64,000 nt of DNA from Nocardia transvalensis (GTDB taxonomy: Bacteria; Actinomycetota; Actinomycetes; Mycobacteriales; Mycobacteriaceae). The DNA is taken from positions 186,001-250,000 of the forward strand of contig NZ_JADLQQ010000010.1 of NCBI RefSeq assembly GCF_015477765.1, given 5' to 3'. This document shows positions 16,681 through 26,824 of this stretch, piece after piece (the first letter of the stretch is position 1; each line of letters opens with the position of its first letter). The position numbers were made by a program, and so were the translations under genes. The notes under the pieces were generated by a model, which had not been told where the DNA came from, searched no databases, and was given only the letters and a program-made list of their open reading frames with translations.

Positions 16681-17748
16681 ATGTCCGTCTACCTCGTGAC
16701 CGGCGCCGCGGGTTTCATCGGCGCGAACTACGTGCATCGCCTGCTGGAGTGGGAGCCGGATGCCGAAGTAGTGGCGGTCGATTACATCGGCTTCGCCGGG
16801 AACCTGGCGAACCTGGATCCGGTGATCGACCGCATCGTGTTCGAGAAAGCCGACATCGCCGACCTGGCGGTGATGGAGGCGATCTACCGCCGATACCGAC
16901 CGGACTATGTCGTGAATTTCGCGGCCGAGTCGCACAACGATCGCGCGATCCTGGGACCGTCGGCGTTCATGCGGTCCAATGCGCTGGGTGCTCAGGTGAT
17001 GGCCGAATGCAGTCGGCTGGTGCCCGTGCGGTCGCATGTGCATGTGTCGACGATCGAGGTGTACGGGGAGCTCGCGGCCGGGGACCAGTGGTTCACCGAA
17101 CGGTCCCCGTTGAACGCCAAGACGCCCTACAGTGCGGCGAAGGCGGCCGGGGACCAGATGGTGCGCGCCTACATGCAAACCTACCCGGACCTGAATATCC
17201 GGATGACACACTGCGCCAACAACTATGGCCCGTATCAGCTGCCGGAGAAGCTGATCCCACTCGCGGTGACGAACCTGCTGCGCGGCCGGAAGGTACCCGT
17301 GTACGGCGACGGCCTGCAGAGCCGGGACTGGCTGCATGTGGCCGACCACTGTGCTGCAGTGCATCGGGTGCTGCATGCCGACATGGATCCGATTCCGCCT
17401 GCGATGGCCACAGACCCAGGATTGCTGCCGATCTTCGACATCTCCGCGCGCACCGAGGTCACCAACCTCGATATTGCGCACATGGTGGTCACGGAGCTGG
17501 GCCTGAACCCGGACCAGTGGATCGAACACATCCCGGACCGACCCAATCACGATCGCCGATACCTGATCAACCCGGAGAAGATCGAAAACCAGCTGGGTTG
17601 GCTGGCCGCGCATGACTTCGCCGCCGGGATCGCCGAAACGGTCGCCTGGTATGTCGAGAACCGCCCTTGGTGGGAGCAGATCATCACGGACAAGGGCGAA
17701 CTCGGGTTCGACTGGAGCCGGGTCGGTCCCGCCGCCTCGGCGCGTTAA
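16681..17748 (+). CDS. NAD-dependent epimerase/dehydratase, RmlB-like
   Basis: 355 residues of the extended SDR family. The Rossmann motif is 'VTGAAGFIGANYVH', 'FAAESHNDRAI' follows, and the catalytic YxxxK is 'YSAAK'. Overall it resembles dTDP-glucose 4,6-dehydratase, but the usual 'TDEVYG' is 'TIEVYG', so the catalytic Asp is replaced by Ile. It may therefore be a different nucleotide-sugar enzyme. The ATG lies soon after a TAGCAT-like -10, so the transcript may have a short leader. It stands alone between the phage operon and the CRISPR array. Confidence 0.8.
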   Translation: MSVYLVTGAAGFIGANYVHRLLEWEPDAEVVAVDYIGFAGNLANLDPVIDRIVFEKADIADLAVMEAIYRRYRPDYVVNFAAESHNDRAILGPSAFMRSNALGAQVMAECSRLVPVRSHVHVSTIEVYGELAAGDQWFTERSPLNAKTPYSAAKAAGDQMVRAYMQTYPDLNIRMTHCANNYGPYQLPEKLIPLAVTNLLRGRKVPVYGDGLQSRDWLHVADHCAAVHRVLHADMDPIPPAMATDPGLLPIFDISARTEVTNLDIAHMVVTELGLNPDQWIEHIPDRPNHDRRYLINPEKIENQLGWLAAHDFAAGIAETVAWYVENRPWWEQIITDKGELGFDWSRVGPAASAR

Positions 17749-17813
17749 GCCTGACCGAGATCGCCTGTAGCACTTCGAGTGTTACCAGCCGCCCAACCCC
17801 CGAGTCTTCGTCT

Positions 17814-20198
17814 CCTCGATGAAGTGCAGTTGCCGAAACAACCTGCGCCGGTGATCACGGCCCATCGTGATGCCGGGGATGTCACGCCCCCCTCGATGAA
17901 GTGCAGCCATCGAGGCGGCTGCGACTGATTCAATCCCGTGTCGGTGCAACGTCGTCGGCCGTCCTCGATGAGAGCGTAGCCGCCCGAAGCCCCTACGGCA
18001 TTTCGTTGCCGAGGCCCCTGTCCTGGGCCTTTGCGACTCCTAGATGAAGTGCAGTTGCCGAAACAACTGCGGCCGTCGTGCTAATCGTCCAGTGGCTGGG
18101 CCGCACTGTCTGCCCTCGATGAAGTGCAGCTGCCGAAGCAGCTGCGACACCGAAGCGGCTGCGGCCATTCAGGAGTCCGAAGTGACGGGTGCCGCGTGCC
18201 CTCGATGAAGTGCAACTGCCGAAGCAGCTGCGGCTTCGTATTCGTCGCCGCAGAGGTCGCACATGGCGGTCCCTCGATGAAGTGCAGCTGCCGAAACAGC
18301 CGCGGTGTGAAAGGCGTGGGCAGCCTGGGCGGCTCCGTTGAGCGCCCCTCTATGAAGTGCAGTTGCCGAAACAGCTGCGGCCGTGAGCCGGTTGTATCCG
18401 TCCGTGACGCTGGTCTTTCCTCGATGAAGTGCACTCGCCGAAACAGCTGCGGCACAGTCCAGCTTGGCGCGCCGATGTTCTCCGCGGTGAACCCTCAATG
18501 AAGTGCAGCCGCCAAAGGGGGCTGCGGCCTCGGCGACGTCGAAGTGATCCAATACTTCCACCGCCCTCGATGAAGTGCAGCTGCCGAAGCAGCTGCGGCG
18601 CCGACCGAGGTGTGGCCGTCGTCGCCACCGCAGTGCCCTGGATGAAGTGCAGTTGCCGAAACAACTGCGGCATGTACAGCTCGCTGCCCGTCTGGCCGAT
18701 GGTACGCGTCCCTCGATGAAGTACCGCTGCCTGTCAAACCAGCTGCGACTCGTATCCGACGCCCACAACCCACTCGATCGGATCCCACCCTCGATGAAGT
18801 GCAGCCGCCGAAACGTCTGCGGCAGGCACGATCCGCCGCATCCGCGGCGCGCCAGCGCCCCTCGCTGAAGCGCAGTTGCCGAAGCAGCTGCGGCCTCGGC
18901 GTAGCGGATCTCCGCACGGGTCGACTCGCCGATCCCTCGATGAAGAGCGGTTGCCGAAACAACTGCGGCATGGTGTGGTTCGTCGGCTTGCAGGGTCATG
19001 AGCATCCCTCGATGAAGTGCAGTCGCCAAAGCAGCCGCGGACGGAGAAAGGCATCGCGCTGATGTTCTGCTGGTGCCCTCGATGAAGTGCAGTTGCCGAA
19101 CCGGCTGCGGCGCGGCCCGCCCGGATCCGGCACCGATGGGTACACGCTCCCTCGATGAAATGCAGCTGCCGAAGCGGCTGCGGCGCTCGTTGACCTCCCA
19201 CGGGTCCCCGCCGACCAGCTGGCACCCTCGATGAAGCGCAGTTGCCGAAACCACTGCGGCGTGCAGGCCCCGCTGTCGGGGCTCGGCGTGACCGACCCTC
19301 GATGAAGTGCAGTTGCCGAAACAAGCTGCGGCCGGACCAAATGTAGGAGGCCCACTCGGGGTGCACGAGCCCTCGATGAAGTGCAGCCGCCGAAGCAGCT
19401 GCGGCTCGCGGTCGGGTCGGCATAGGTGCCTTGCATCTCCCCTCGATGAAGTTGCCGAAGCAGCTGCGGCCCCGGCCACCGGCGTTGTGCCCCTTCGCGA
19501 CTGAGCACCCTCGATGAAGCACAGTTGCCGAAACAGCTGCGGCAAACAGCTTTCGGGGTGGAAGCAGGTCGCCGCCTACCCCCCTCGATGAAGTGCAGCC
19601 GATCGAAACGGCTGCGGCACGTGGTCAGCACATCGGGAACAATCGGCGCATCCCCTCGATGAAGTGCAGTTGCCGAAACAACTGCGGCCGCCACAACTTC
19701 CGGCACGACATGGCCATAGACGCTCCCTCGATGAAGTGCAGCTGCCAAAGCGGCTGCGGTCTTCGGCGTAGCGGATCTCGGCGCGGATCGAGTCGCCGAT
19801 CCCTCGATGAAGTGCAGCTGCCAAAACAGCTGCGGCCTGGTGGCCAGTACCGGAACCGCGATGTCGGTGGCGTGCCCTCGATGAAGTGCAGCTGCCGAAG
19901 CAGCTGCGGCGGGCCGATGACGTTTCGGGTGATGCGAGGTCAGCCCTGAATGAAGCGGACTTGCCAAAAGCAGCTGAGGCCTTCGCCCCAGCGCCTCACT
20001 GGCCGACATGATCCGTGACCCTCGATGAAGTGCAGTTGCCGAAACAACTGCGGCACACGACGACGCTCGGCAGGCTTAGCCGCCATCAGCCCTCGATGAA
20101 GTGCAGTTGCCGAAACAACCGCGGCCAGCGTTGCGTCCCTGGTTGTCCACGACGAGGGATCCCCCTCGATGAAGTGTAGTTGCTGGTGCAACTGCAGG
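17814..20198 (-). CRISPR. CRISPR array 1 (about 33 repeats, degenerate)
   Basis: About 33 units of a 35-base repeat (top-strand type CCTCGATGAAGTGCAGTTGC then CGAAACAACTGCGGC) alternate with unique spacers of roughly 36-40 bases. Unit starts include 17814, 18040, 18114, 18272, 18565, 18860, 19007, 19297, 19583, 19802 and 20020. Many repeats are mutated, and both ends decay (17891, 17963 and 20164 are poor copies). Stem halves covary (GCAGTTG/CAACTGC versus GCAGCTG/CAGCTGC), showing selection on the RNA hairpin. I infer leftward transcription, which puts ACTTCATCGAGG at the repeat 3' end as a 5' handle. Only about 35 bases separate it from the cas8-like stop. Confidence 0.93.
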
Positions 20199-20232
20199 AT
20201 TGGAGGTTCTTCCGAAGCGAATCGCATTGGAG

Positions 20233-21261
20233 TCAGTATGTGCCAGCGGTGGTTTCCAGGATGGTCGGCATGCCGTCCAGCAGATAGCGTTCCGGTGCGG
20301 TGGGGTTGTCGGTGACGCGTACGGGAAACGTGATCAGTGCGCGAATACCCCTGACGCTGAGCCATTTCCGGGCCGCTTGTGTCTCAAGTTCTCGACTGTT
20401 GGCGCCGGCCACGGCGAGATGCTGTGATGCCAGGACGTTCCGCATCCGCGCCATGGACAGCGGCTGCACTGGGACGGGTACGAACACTGAGGCGGGGGCT
20501 GCACGGCGACCGGGCACGTGGGTGCCTGCCGTTGCGGATTGCCGGTTCAGGCGGTGGACCACGGGGAACTGGCTGATTCCCCACAGGGCGCACCAGGCGA
20601 GGGCGTTGTCGACCGGGCCGGGGCGGGACAGACCGGTCGCTGTCCGCGATTTGGGGCTGTTCTTGCCGGATTCGTCGGTGACTGTTTCCCCAAGCAGGCC
20701 GCTGAGCACCTGGTCGACGGTGCGCGCAGCGACAGCATCGGCGAGTGGCGCCAACCGTTGTCCGACGAACTCCTCACCTTGGTTGCGTGTCTTCATTTCC
20801 CAGCGGCTGGCGCCCTCATCCGGCCGTGGCTCGTTGCCGTCGGTCCGCCAGTAGGCGGGCTCGCCCAACGCGCCGATCATCTGCCAATCCAGGTGGCCGT
20901 GCACGGGGTGGAGGGCATCGAGTGTCTGGTGGCGCGCGTGTTGTAGTGCGGTCCAGGACTCGTTCGAAGATGGGGTCTTGATGCGGGGGCTGAAGGTGGC
21001 CGTAGGCCTACCTTCGTGCTGGTGAGTGTGTTGAATCCAGCTGTCGGGCTTGGAATGTCGACAGGCGTGCTGGTGCACTGCGCGCGCGAGGGACTGGCTG
21101 GTCGAATCCCCGATGTCGAGGAGCGCTCGGGGCTGGCGTTCGTTGCTCCAGGAGACCCGCGGGTGAGCGCCGGTTTCATGGTCGTAGATGGCTGCCAGGC
21201 CGTAGAGCGCGAAATGGGTGACGGCGTTGGTGACCGTGCCAGGGAGTGTGAAGATGGTCAT
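20233..21261 (-). CDS. Type I-G Cas8-like large subunit (Csb3/Cas8u2 type)
   Basis: 342 residues from the ATG at 21261, which overlaps the cas3 stop (ATGA). The sequence starts 'MTIFTLPGTVTNAVTHFALY' and has 'LYGLAAIYDHETGAHPRVSW', 'QMIGALGEPAYWRTDGNEPR' and 'WCALWGISQFPVVHRL'. Position after csb1, csb2 and cas3, and size, fit the small Cas8 of type I-G (former I-U) Cascade. It would help recognise PAM and target DNA. Sequence signatures are weak in this family, so the call rests largely on operon context. Confidence 0.75.
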   Translation of the reverse strand: MTIFTLPGTVTNAVTHFALYGLAAIYDHETGAHPRVSWSNERQPRALLDIGDSTSQSLARAVHQHACRHSKPDSWIQHTHQHEGRPTATFSPRIKTPSSNESWTALQHARHQTLDALHPVHGHLDWQMIGALGEPAYWRTDGNEPRPDEGASRWEMKTRNQGEEFVGQRLAPLADAVAARTVDQVLSGLLGETVTDESGKNSPKSRTATGLSRPGPVDNALAWCALWGISQFPVVHRLNRQSATAGTHVPGRRAAPASVFVPVPVQPLSMARMRNVLASQHLAVAGANSRELETQAARKWLSVRGIRALITFPVRVTDNPTAPERYLLDGMPTILETTAGTY

Positions 21262-24035
21262 CGTCCCTCCGCAGAGATCTGGCTGTCGGCGGCGCGTAGG
21301 ATCGCCTCCAGGTAGGCGCACCCCCACACTCCCCAGTGGTTGTGTGTGGTGTCGAGGAGCGTGTCCCACTCGCCGTGGTCGAACAGGTCTTCCGCGGCCT
21401 GGCGCATGGTTGTCTCTTCGTCGGGGTTGAGCAGTTCGGTGGTGACGTGCGGGAATCCGGGGCGGCCGTGGCCGTGGCTGGTGCCGACCAAGCGGACAGT
21501 CAGGTCGTCGTGTCCGTCGGTGCGTGCGATGGCGGCGGACAGTTGTTCGTGGCGCCAGCTCGGCGGGAGCCCGCCGACGCTGGTGACCAGTTGTGGTTGG
21601 CGTCGGCCGGGGCTCTTGGCGAGCAGTTCGCTGTGCGGGTTCGGGTTGGCGAGGCGAACTCGCTGGAAGCGGGGAAGTCGTTTGCCGCTGTCGTGCCAGC
21701 GGCCCGCGGTATCGAGGTCCTTGTGCAGGTCCACAACTAGGCCGAGTCGTTCAGCGAGGGCTCGGGCGCGGGCGCCGACGTCGGTGTTGTGGTTGTCGAG
21801 CAGGACGCGATTGCGTGACCAGACTTGCCGGATCGTGTCGTCGACAGTCTCGGGGACAGATACCACCAGCCACCGCGAGTCGGGATCGTCGAGCGCCCCC
21901 CATGCGCGTTGGATCTCCACCCGTGCGCGTCTCGGTGCATCCCGAAGCGAATCGAGCTGTTGATCGGCGCCGTACTCGACCGAAAGCAGTTGACGCAGTT
22001 CCGGTTCGGTTGGTTGTCCCTCCGATGATTCGGCGAGATCGGCGAGGTCGTCGAGCATCGTGTCGATCGCGTCGCTCATGCCGGCGACGAATCGCCAGCA
22101 CGTTCCTTCTGTGACCGCGTCGAAGATGTCGGTGCCGGGTGCATTGGGTGTCTCGGTGACCACGTTGGCCTGGATGATGGGGTGTTTCTCGTCGACGATC
22201 ACGATGTCACCCGGGCGTATCCGACCGCCCTCGGGGTCGGTGGTCTCGAGGATCTCGATTGTGTCGTTGCGGTACACGTACACGTCGCCGCCGTCGTCGG
22301 TGATCGCGCGGATCACCTGTCGTGTGGTGTGCATGCTGGCCGGGTAGATCTCGTCGTTGACCGGTGGTGTGGCCTGGAGCAACTCGGCTGTGGCGTTGGG
22401 GTCGGCGGGCCGGTGTGATCGGACGACTATCCCGCAGGGTGTGGGCTCCCGGTCGAGCGAATCCCGCAGCCACAGTTCGAGATCCGGTTCGGCGAACAAG
22501 TCACCCCCGGTGCGGGCGAGATAGGCCACGTCGTAGGGTTCGAGCCGTTGCAACAGTGTGCGGTCCAGTCCTGTGCGGGGTCCCGGCGCTGTGGCCACCG
22601 CCCAGGGTGCCAGTCCTCGCGGGTCGGCTTCGCGTTCACCGAGCCATTCCCAGGTGTGTATCAGCTGCTCGTAGCGATCGGTGTCCCCGGCGGTCGCGTA
22701 GGGAAGCACAACCAGTTGGCGGGACTGCTTGCCCTGTGGAGGGGCGAACAGATCCGAATCAGGTGCGGGGCCCACGATGACGATCTCGGTGGTGTCGGCG
22801 CGGCCGAGCCGGTTGACGCGGCCAGCGCGTTGAGAAATGGCTTGGGCTGGCGCGAGTTCGGTGACCAGTGCTGCCAGGTCGACGTCGACGCCGACCTCGA
22901 GGGTTTGCGTGGCGACCAACACGTCGACGGTGTTGTCGCCGCGGACGGTCAACAGGTCGGGCCGGGTTGTCTGTAGCTGGTCGAGGTCGTAGGGCCGCAG
23001 CCGCCCCACCAGCAGTTCCACGGTAAACCCTTGTGCTCGCATCCGTTCGGCGACCTCCGCAGCCAGGGGCACGGTGTTGACGAAACAGCCGACGGTACGG
23101 CCTGTGCTTCCCCGCGTGCCGTAGGTCGTGACGAGCCGGATCGCTTCGCTGACGAGTGTGTCGGTGTAGCGGGTGCGGGAGTTGCCCGACCGCGGTGGCC
23201 AGTTCGGATCGGCCAGTCGGCGCACGGGCTTCGCAGTCGTCAGCCGCGCGGTGAGGGCCGGATCATGATCATCGATGAGGTCGTCGGTGATCACACCCGC
23301 CTCTGTGTATGCGGTAGCGCCCGGTTCGGCGGGTGTGGCTGTTGTTTCGACGACCTGCAGCGCCGGGACGCCGATCCGGGTGCTTGTCGGGGCGGCCAGT
23401 TCGGTGATTCGGCGGGCGGTGAGCAACAGCTGCCGGTTCAGGTGTGCTTCGTCCAGCACGATGACCGCGTCGTGGGTGAGCAGGCCGGCTTCGCGGGGAC
23501 GCGCCAGATACGAGGTGCCGTAGCCGCGGAACAATACCCGGCTTCCCCACATGTCCGGTGTGGCGCAAATAACTTGGCATGCACTCGGATCGGACACCCA
23601 GTCACGCTGCGGCGGCAGCCCACCGCGCAGGTTGACGATGTCGAATGGTTCACCAACCTTGTTGTCGTGCTGGCTGGTTCGCAACTGCATCAATGCTGCG
23701 GCGGTGCGCCCGAGCACCGACTCCGGTGACGCGGATACGAGCAGGTGACAGATGGTGTTGGCACGCTGCTCGTGGCTGTCGACGAGTCCTCGCCGGTTCA
23801 CTACCACCGCCAGCCGTCGCGGGACCCGCGCACCTCCTCGGGCCGACAACGCGACCGCGAAGACGTGCATATCGACGACGCTGGATTTCCCAGCGCCGGT
23901 CGGTGCCACCAGCCGGTCGGGCCAGCGTCCGGTGCGTACCAGCTCGGCCAGCATCCGCCGCTGCCACCGGAACGGCGGGTGACCGTCGTTGACTGCTCGG
24001 AAGAACTCGTCGAAGTCGGCGACCGTCAGACTCAC
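21258..24035 (-). CDS. cas3: CRISPR-associated helicase-nuclease Cas3 (C-terminal HD)
   Basis: 925 residues. The SF2 helicase is at the N-terminus: motif I 'APTGAGKSSVVDMHVF' (about 45), DEAH box 'VIVLDEAHLN' (about 195) and motif VI 'AISQRAGRVNRLGR' (about 400). The HD nuclease is at the C-terminus: 'DNHNTDVGARARALAERLGL' and 'WHDSGKRLPRFQ' (about 785). Helicase before HD is the type I-G/I-U arrangement, opposite to most type I Cas3. It degrades DNA after Cascade binding. The start overlaps the csb2 stop. Confidence 0.92.
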   Translation of the reverse strand: MSLTVADFDEFFRAVNDGHPPFRWQRRMLAELVRTGRWPDRLVAPTGAGKSSVVDMHVFAVALSARGGARVPRRLAVVVNRRGLVDSHEQRANTICHLLVSASPESVLGRTAAALMQLRTSQHDNKVGEPFDIVNLRGGLPPQRDWVSDPSACQVICATPDMWGSRVLFRGYGTSYLARPREAGLLTHDAVIVLDEAHLNRQLLLTARRITELAAPTSTRIGVPALQVVETTATPAEPGATAYTEAGVITDDLIDDHDPALTARLTTAKPVRRLADPNWPPRSGNSRTRYTDTLVSEAIRLVTTYGTRGSTGRTVGCFVNTVPLAAEVAERMRAQGFTVELLVGRLRPYDLDQLQTTRPDLLTVRGDNTVDVLVATQTLEVGVDVDLAALVTELAPAQAISQRAGRVNRLGRADTTEIVIVGPAPDSDLFAPPQGKQSRQLVVLPYATAGDTDRYEQLIHTWEWLGEREADPRGLAPWAVATAPGPRTGLDRTLLQRLEPYDVAYLARTGGDLFAEPDLELWLRDSLDREPTPCGIVVRSHRPADPNATAELLQATPPVNDEIYPASMHTTRQVIRAITDDGGDVYVYRNDTIEILETTDPEGGRIRPGDIVIVDEKHPIIQANVVTETPNAPGTDIFDAVTEGTCWRFVAGMSDAIDTMLDDLADLAESSEGQPTEPELRQLLSVEYGADQQLDSLRDAPRRARVEIQRAWGALDDPDSRWLVVSVPETVDDTIRQVWSRNRVLLDNHNTDVGARARALAERLGLVVDLHKDLDTAGRWHDSGKRLPRFQRVRLANPNPHSELLAKSPGRRQPQLVTSVGGLPPSWRHEQLSAAIARTDGHDDLTVRLVGTSHGHGRPGFPHVTTELLNPDEETTMRQAAEDLFDHGEWDTLLDTTHNHWGVWGCAYLEAILRAADSQISAEGR

Positions 24036-25612
24036 GGTATTGCCTCCTCGTCGACCGGAAGCAGCAACCCACCGCCGAGGTGCCGACTCTGCCCGATCGC
24101 GAGCAGGGTCGTGTCATCGGCGAGGCGGCCCATCCGCAGCGTTGCCCGGTAGGGCTGCACCAGGTGCCCTGCGGGTGCCTTGTGGATCCATTTGTCGATA
24201 TCGGAGCGATGCATCAGTGCGGTGTGCCGTACCTGCACACCGTGATCGGCGGCGTTGGCGGCGAGGTTCTCGAACCACCGGCTGCCGCGTCGCTCGACCC
24301 CGAGCGCGTCGCGGAACACCAGGCCCACCGACACCCGCGCCGCATCCTCCAACGACCACCGTCGCCGGGTGCCGTCGGCGGCCAGGCTACGACGCTGTCG
24401 TCCCGTTTCGGGAACCGCCACCGGGTCGGTCACCCACCATCGCGCACGCCCCGCTTCGGGCCGCGGCCAAAATGTTTCACCCGCGACGGTCACCGCGTCG
24501 TCGAACCTCACCGATCCCCGGTAGGTCCCGTCAGCATCGTTGCGGGGCAGGCTCACCGCCTGGAACCTGACCAGTGCTCGGGCCAGGGGGGCCAGTTCGT
24601 CGGCACCGGCACCGGCGGGGATCATCAAAGCGAATGCCCCCGAGGCGATTCCGTGGTGCGCCAAGACCTCGGCCTTTCGGTGGCGGGCCGGGATGTATTG
24701 GATGGCGAGACGATTCGCCGGTTGAGTGAGGCCGGTGGCGTAGTGGCCGGTGATCATCGGCGGGGCACCGAATCCGATGCGTTCGACCAACGCCCGATGA
24801 ATCGCCACACACCAGGCGACCCGACGGTCGGGGTGGATCGTGCTGGTGGTCGGCAACAGGACCACGGTCGGCCACGGCGCCGTCGACGGCTCCGGTGCAA
24901 TCGCGCGATACCGTCGCACGCCCAGACCCGCCCGCGACACCGGTGCCGGGGCGGGCATCTCACTGGAGGAATGCCGGTCACGCGGTATCGACGGTGGTTT
25001 GCCGGTACAGGCGGCGTGGCCAGCCTCCAGCGCCGCAGTGCGTCCGGGCTCGGGGACACGCCAGTCGTCACCGATCGGATCGAAAAGTGCAGCGTTCTCA
25101 GCGATCTCGTGGGTCGGCTCGATCTCACTGACTGTGAGCAGGACGGGGCTGGTTGTTTCACCCAGACAGCTCACATCGGCGCACAGCTTCTCAAGGGTGC
25201 CGCGGATGTCGTCGGGGATGCCGTTGGCCCAGCACCATCCGACTGGGCCAGCCAATGCGTAGCCATCGGAGAATGCGCGCGCCGTGGTTTTGTCGACCCA
25301 TTTGGCGGCTTTGCCTTCCTTCCGCAGCACGCCCTCCTTGCGGAAGGCGGTGACCGGGCTGTCGGCCACCGGACGCCGAGCCGGCAGCAATACCCCAGTG
25401 GGCGGGTTGTTCTCCAGCCATTCCAACACGGCTCGTGCCTGCGCAGACGGCTCAAGTCCATGCTTTCCGGCTACTGCGGTGATGCCCTGCCCGGCCGCAT
25501 TGAGCAGGGCGGCGTGCAACCGGGCCGGGTCGGGGACAGGGTCGGGTGAACCGTCGGCGCGGTGACCGGTGTAGGTCCCGAGCAGAAATGTCGCTCTAAT
25601 TCCCGCTGCCAC
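24032..25612 (-). CDS. csb2: Type I-G Cas5-Cas6 fusion (Csb2, GSU0054 family)
   Basis: 526 residues beginning 'MAAGIRATFLLGTYTGH', a ferredoxin-like RAMP N-terminus. A Pro/Arg-rich middle and a second RAMP-like half follow ('WSLEDAARVSVGLVFRDALG', 'VQVRHTALMHRSDIDKW'). In this family one protein both caps the crRNA 5' handle (Cas5 part) and cleaves repeats (Cas6 part). Its substrate would be the covarying hairpins of the two flanking arrays. It starts 3 bases after the csb1 stop. Confidence 0.85.
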   Translation of the reverse strand: MAAGIRATFLLGTYTGHRADGSPDPVPDPARLHAALLNAAGQGITAVAGKHGLEPSAQARAVLEWLENNPPTGVLLPARRPVADSPVTAFRKEGVLRKEGKAAKWVDKTTARAFSDGYALAGPVGWCWANGIPDDIRGTLEKLCADVSCLGETTSPVLLTVSEIEPTHEIAENAALFDPIGDDWRVPEPGRTAALEAGHAACTGKPPSIPRDRHSSSEMPAPAPVSRAGLGVRRYRAIAPEPSTAPWPTVVLLPTTSTIHPDRRVAWCVAIHRALVERIGFGAPPMITGHYATGLTQPANRLAIQYIPARHRKAEVLAHHGIASGAFALMIPAGAGADELAPLARALVRFQAVSLPRNDADGTYRGSVRFDDAVTVAGETFWPRPEAGRARWWVTDPVAVPETGRQRRSLAADGTRRRWSLEDAARVSVGLVFRDALGVERRGSRWFENLAANAADHGVQVRHTALMHRSDIDKWIHKAPAGHLVQPYRATLRMGRLADDTTLLAIGQSRHLGGGLLLPVDEEAIP

Positions 25613-25615
25613 TGA

Positions 25616-26824
25616 TCACTCCTCGTCCGCGGCTTCGGCGATCGCCGTGGTGCCGATCTCCGGATTACCGGTGACCTCGAAAATCTGGCCGCTCCAGGTG
25701 ATTCCGGCGGCCTTCTCGGCTTCGCGCAGCGCTTCGGCCAGTAGACGATCGGCCTCTTCGATCGACAACGCGTCCAGTTCTGTCTGGGCACCGCTGCGGC
25801 CGTCCAGCCACACTACGGTCGGGCTGCTTTCTCGCAGATCGCAGTTGGCTCGCAAGTACAGTTCGGAATCCGACCGCGCCAACCCCGCCAGTGCATACGC
25901 CGCGAGCAACGCCCGGCAGGCCGCATCACCGGCCGGGCTCGCGCCGAAACGCAACTGCCGCAACGCCGCAAAGCTCAGCACATGGGTCCGGATGATCCGC
26001 GAACACGCCACCACGCCCAAGTTTTCCAACGTCGGCGGGATACCCCCGACACCGAGAACCGACCCGGAGTTGCCCTTCTCCTCTCTCTTCTTCGTTGCTT
26101 TCTCGATCTTGTCGATCAGCTTCGGACTCAACTCATCCCGTTGATCGTTCATCACGGCAGACATCTGCTTGCCGGTCAGCTGCACACTCATCCCTACCGG
26201 ATCCACACGACCGCCCCCACGACGGGGATTCTCCCGCGCATTGCCGCCCTGATTCGCCAGCACACCGATGATCTCCCCGACCAGCGCGCTGCGATATCTG
26301 CTCTGACGAGTCCTCCGCGTGGAATCCCACGCCCCGAAAACCAGACCGGTGGGGGCAAATTCCAGAAGAGCGCGCGCGTTGGCCGGTGACGCATCACGAA
26401 CTTCTCGGTACCGCGGATGCGTCGCAACCGGGGCGCCCTCGAACGTCCCGGCCCGGACATGCCCGTCGAAGACCCGGTGAGGAAGTTCCAGATCGGTGAA
26501 CCGATCCTCCCCGTAGCTCACACGAACTCGCGGGACCCGACTCAGGACCGGGTGGTCATCGGAAACCGCGTGCATCAGCGCGGTTTCGATGCGGTTGAGC
26601 TGGCTCTGCTTCTGATCGATCACTACGGCGGTGCACGCCTGCTCGTCGACATAGCGTGTCTCGTAGGCGAACGTCGAGTTCCGGCCGACCACATACCGAG
26701 CGGGTGCTACTCCGGTGTGCCAGCCACCGGCGGGCTCGAGTTCGGTCACCGACGTCAACACACTGGCGCCGCCAGCCGAGCAAGCGGCAAGAAGCTGAGA
26801 ATAGGACAGAACAGACACCTTCAT
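25616..26824 (-). CDS. csb1: Type I-G Cas7 backbone subunit (Csb1, GSU0053 family)
   Basis: 402 residues from the ATG at 26824 with GAAAGG just upstream; the open frame extends further but without a ribosome site. Motifs are 'TAVVIDQKQSQLNRIETALM' near residue 65, 'VFGAWDSTRRTRQSRYRSAL' near 165, 'DPVGMSVQLTGK' and 'PTLENLGVVACSRIIRTHVL'. The family forms the crRNA-covering backbone of Cascade. First gene of the four-gene cas operon; the promoter should lie in 26825-27015. Confidence 0.9.
   Translation of the reverse strand: MKVSVLSYSQLLAACSAGGASVLTSVTELEPAGGWHTGVAPARYVVGRNSTFAYETRYVDEQACTAVVIDQKQSQLNRIETALMHAVSDDHPVLSRVPRVRVSYGEDRFTDLELPHRVFDGHVRAGTFEGAPVATHPRYREVRDASPANARALLEFAPTGLVFGAWDSTRRTRQSRYRSALVGEIIGVLANQGGNARENPRRGGGRVDPVGMSVQLTGKQMSAVMNDQRDELSPKLIDKIEKATKKREEKGNSGSVLGVGGIPPTLENLGVVACSRIIRTHVLSFAALRQLRFGASPAGDAACRALLAAYALAGLARSDSELYLRANCDLRESSPTVVWLDGRSGAQTELDALSIEEADRLLAEALREAEKAAGITWSGQIFEVTGNPEIGTTAIAEAADEE

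Noticed and set aside
18169..20009. Long minus-strand frames (458 and 337 residues) with repeated 'LHFIEG'
   Set aside because: They are the CRISPR repeats read as protein; frames stay open only because repeats lack stops.
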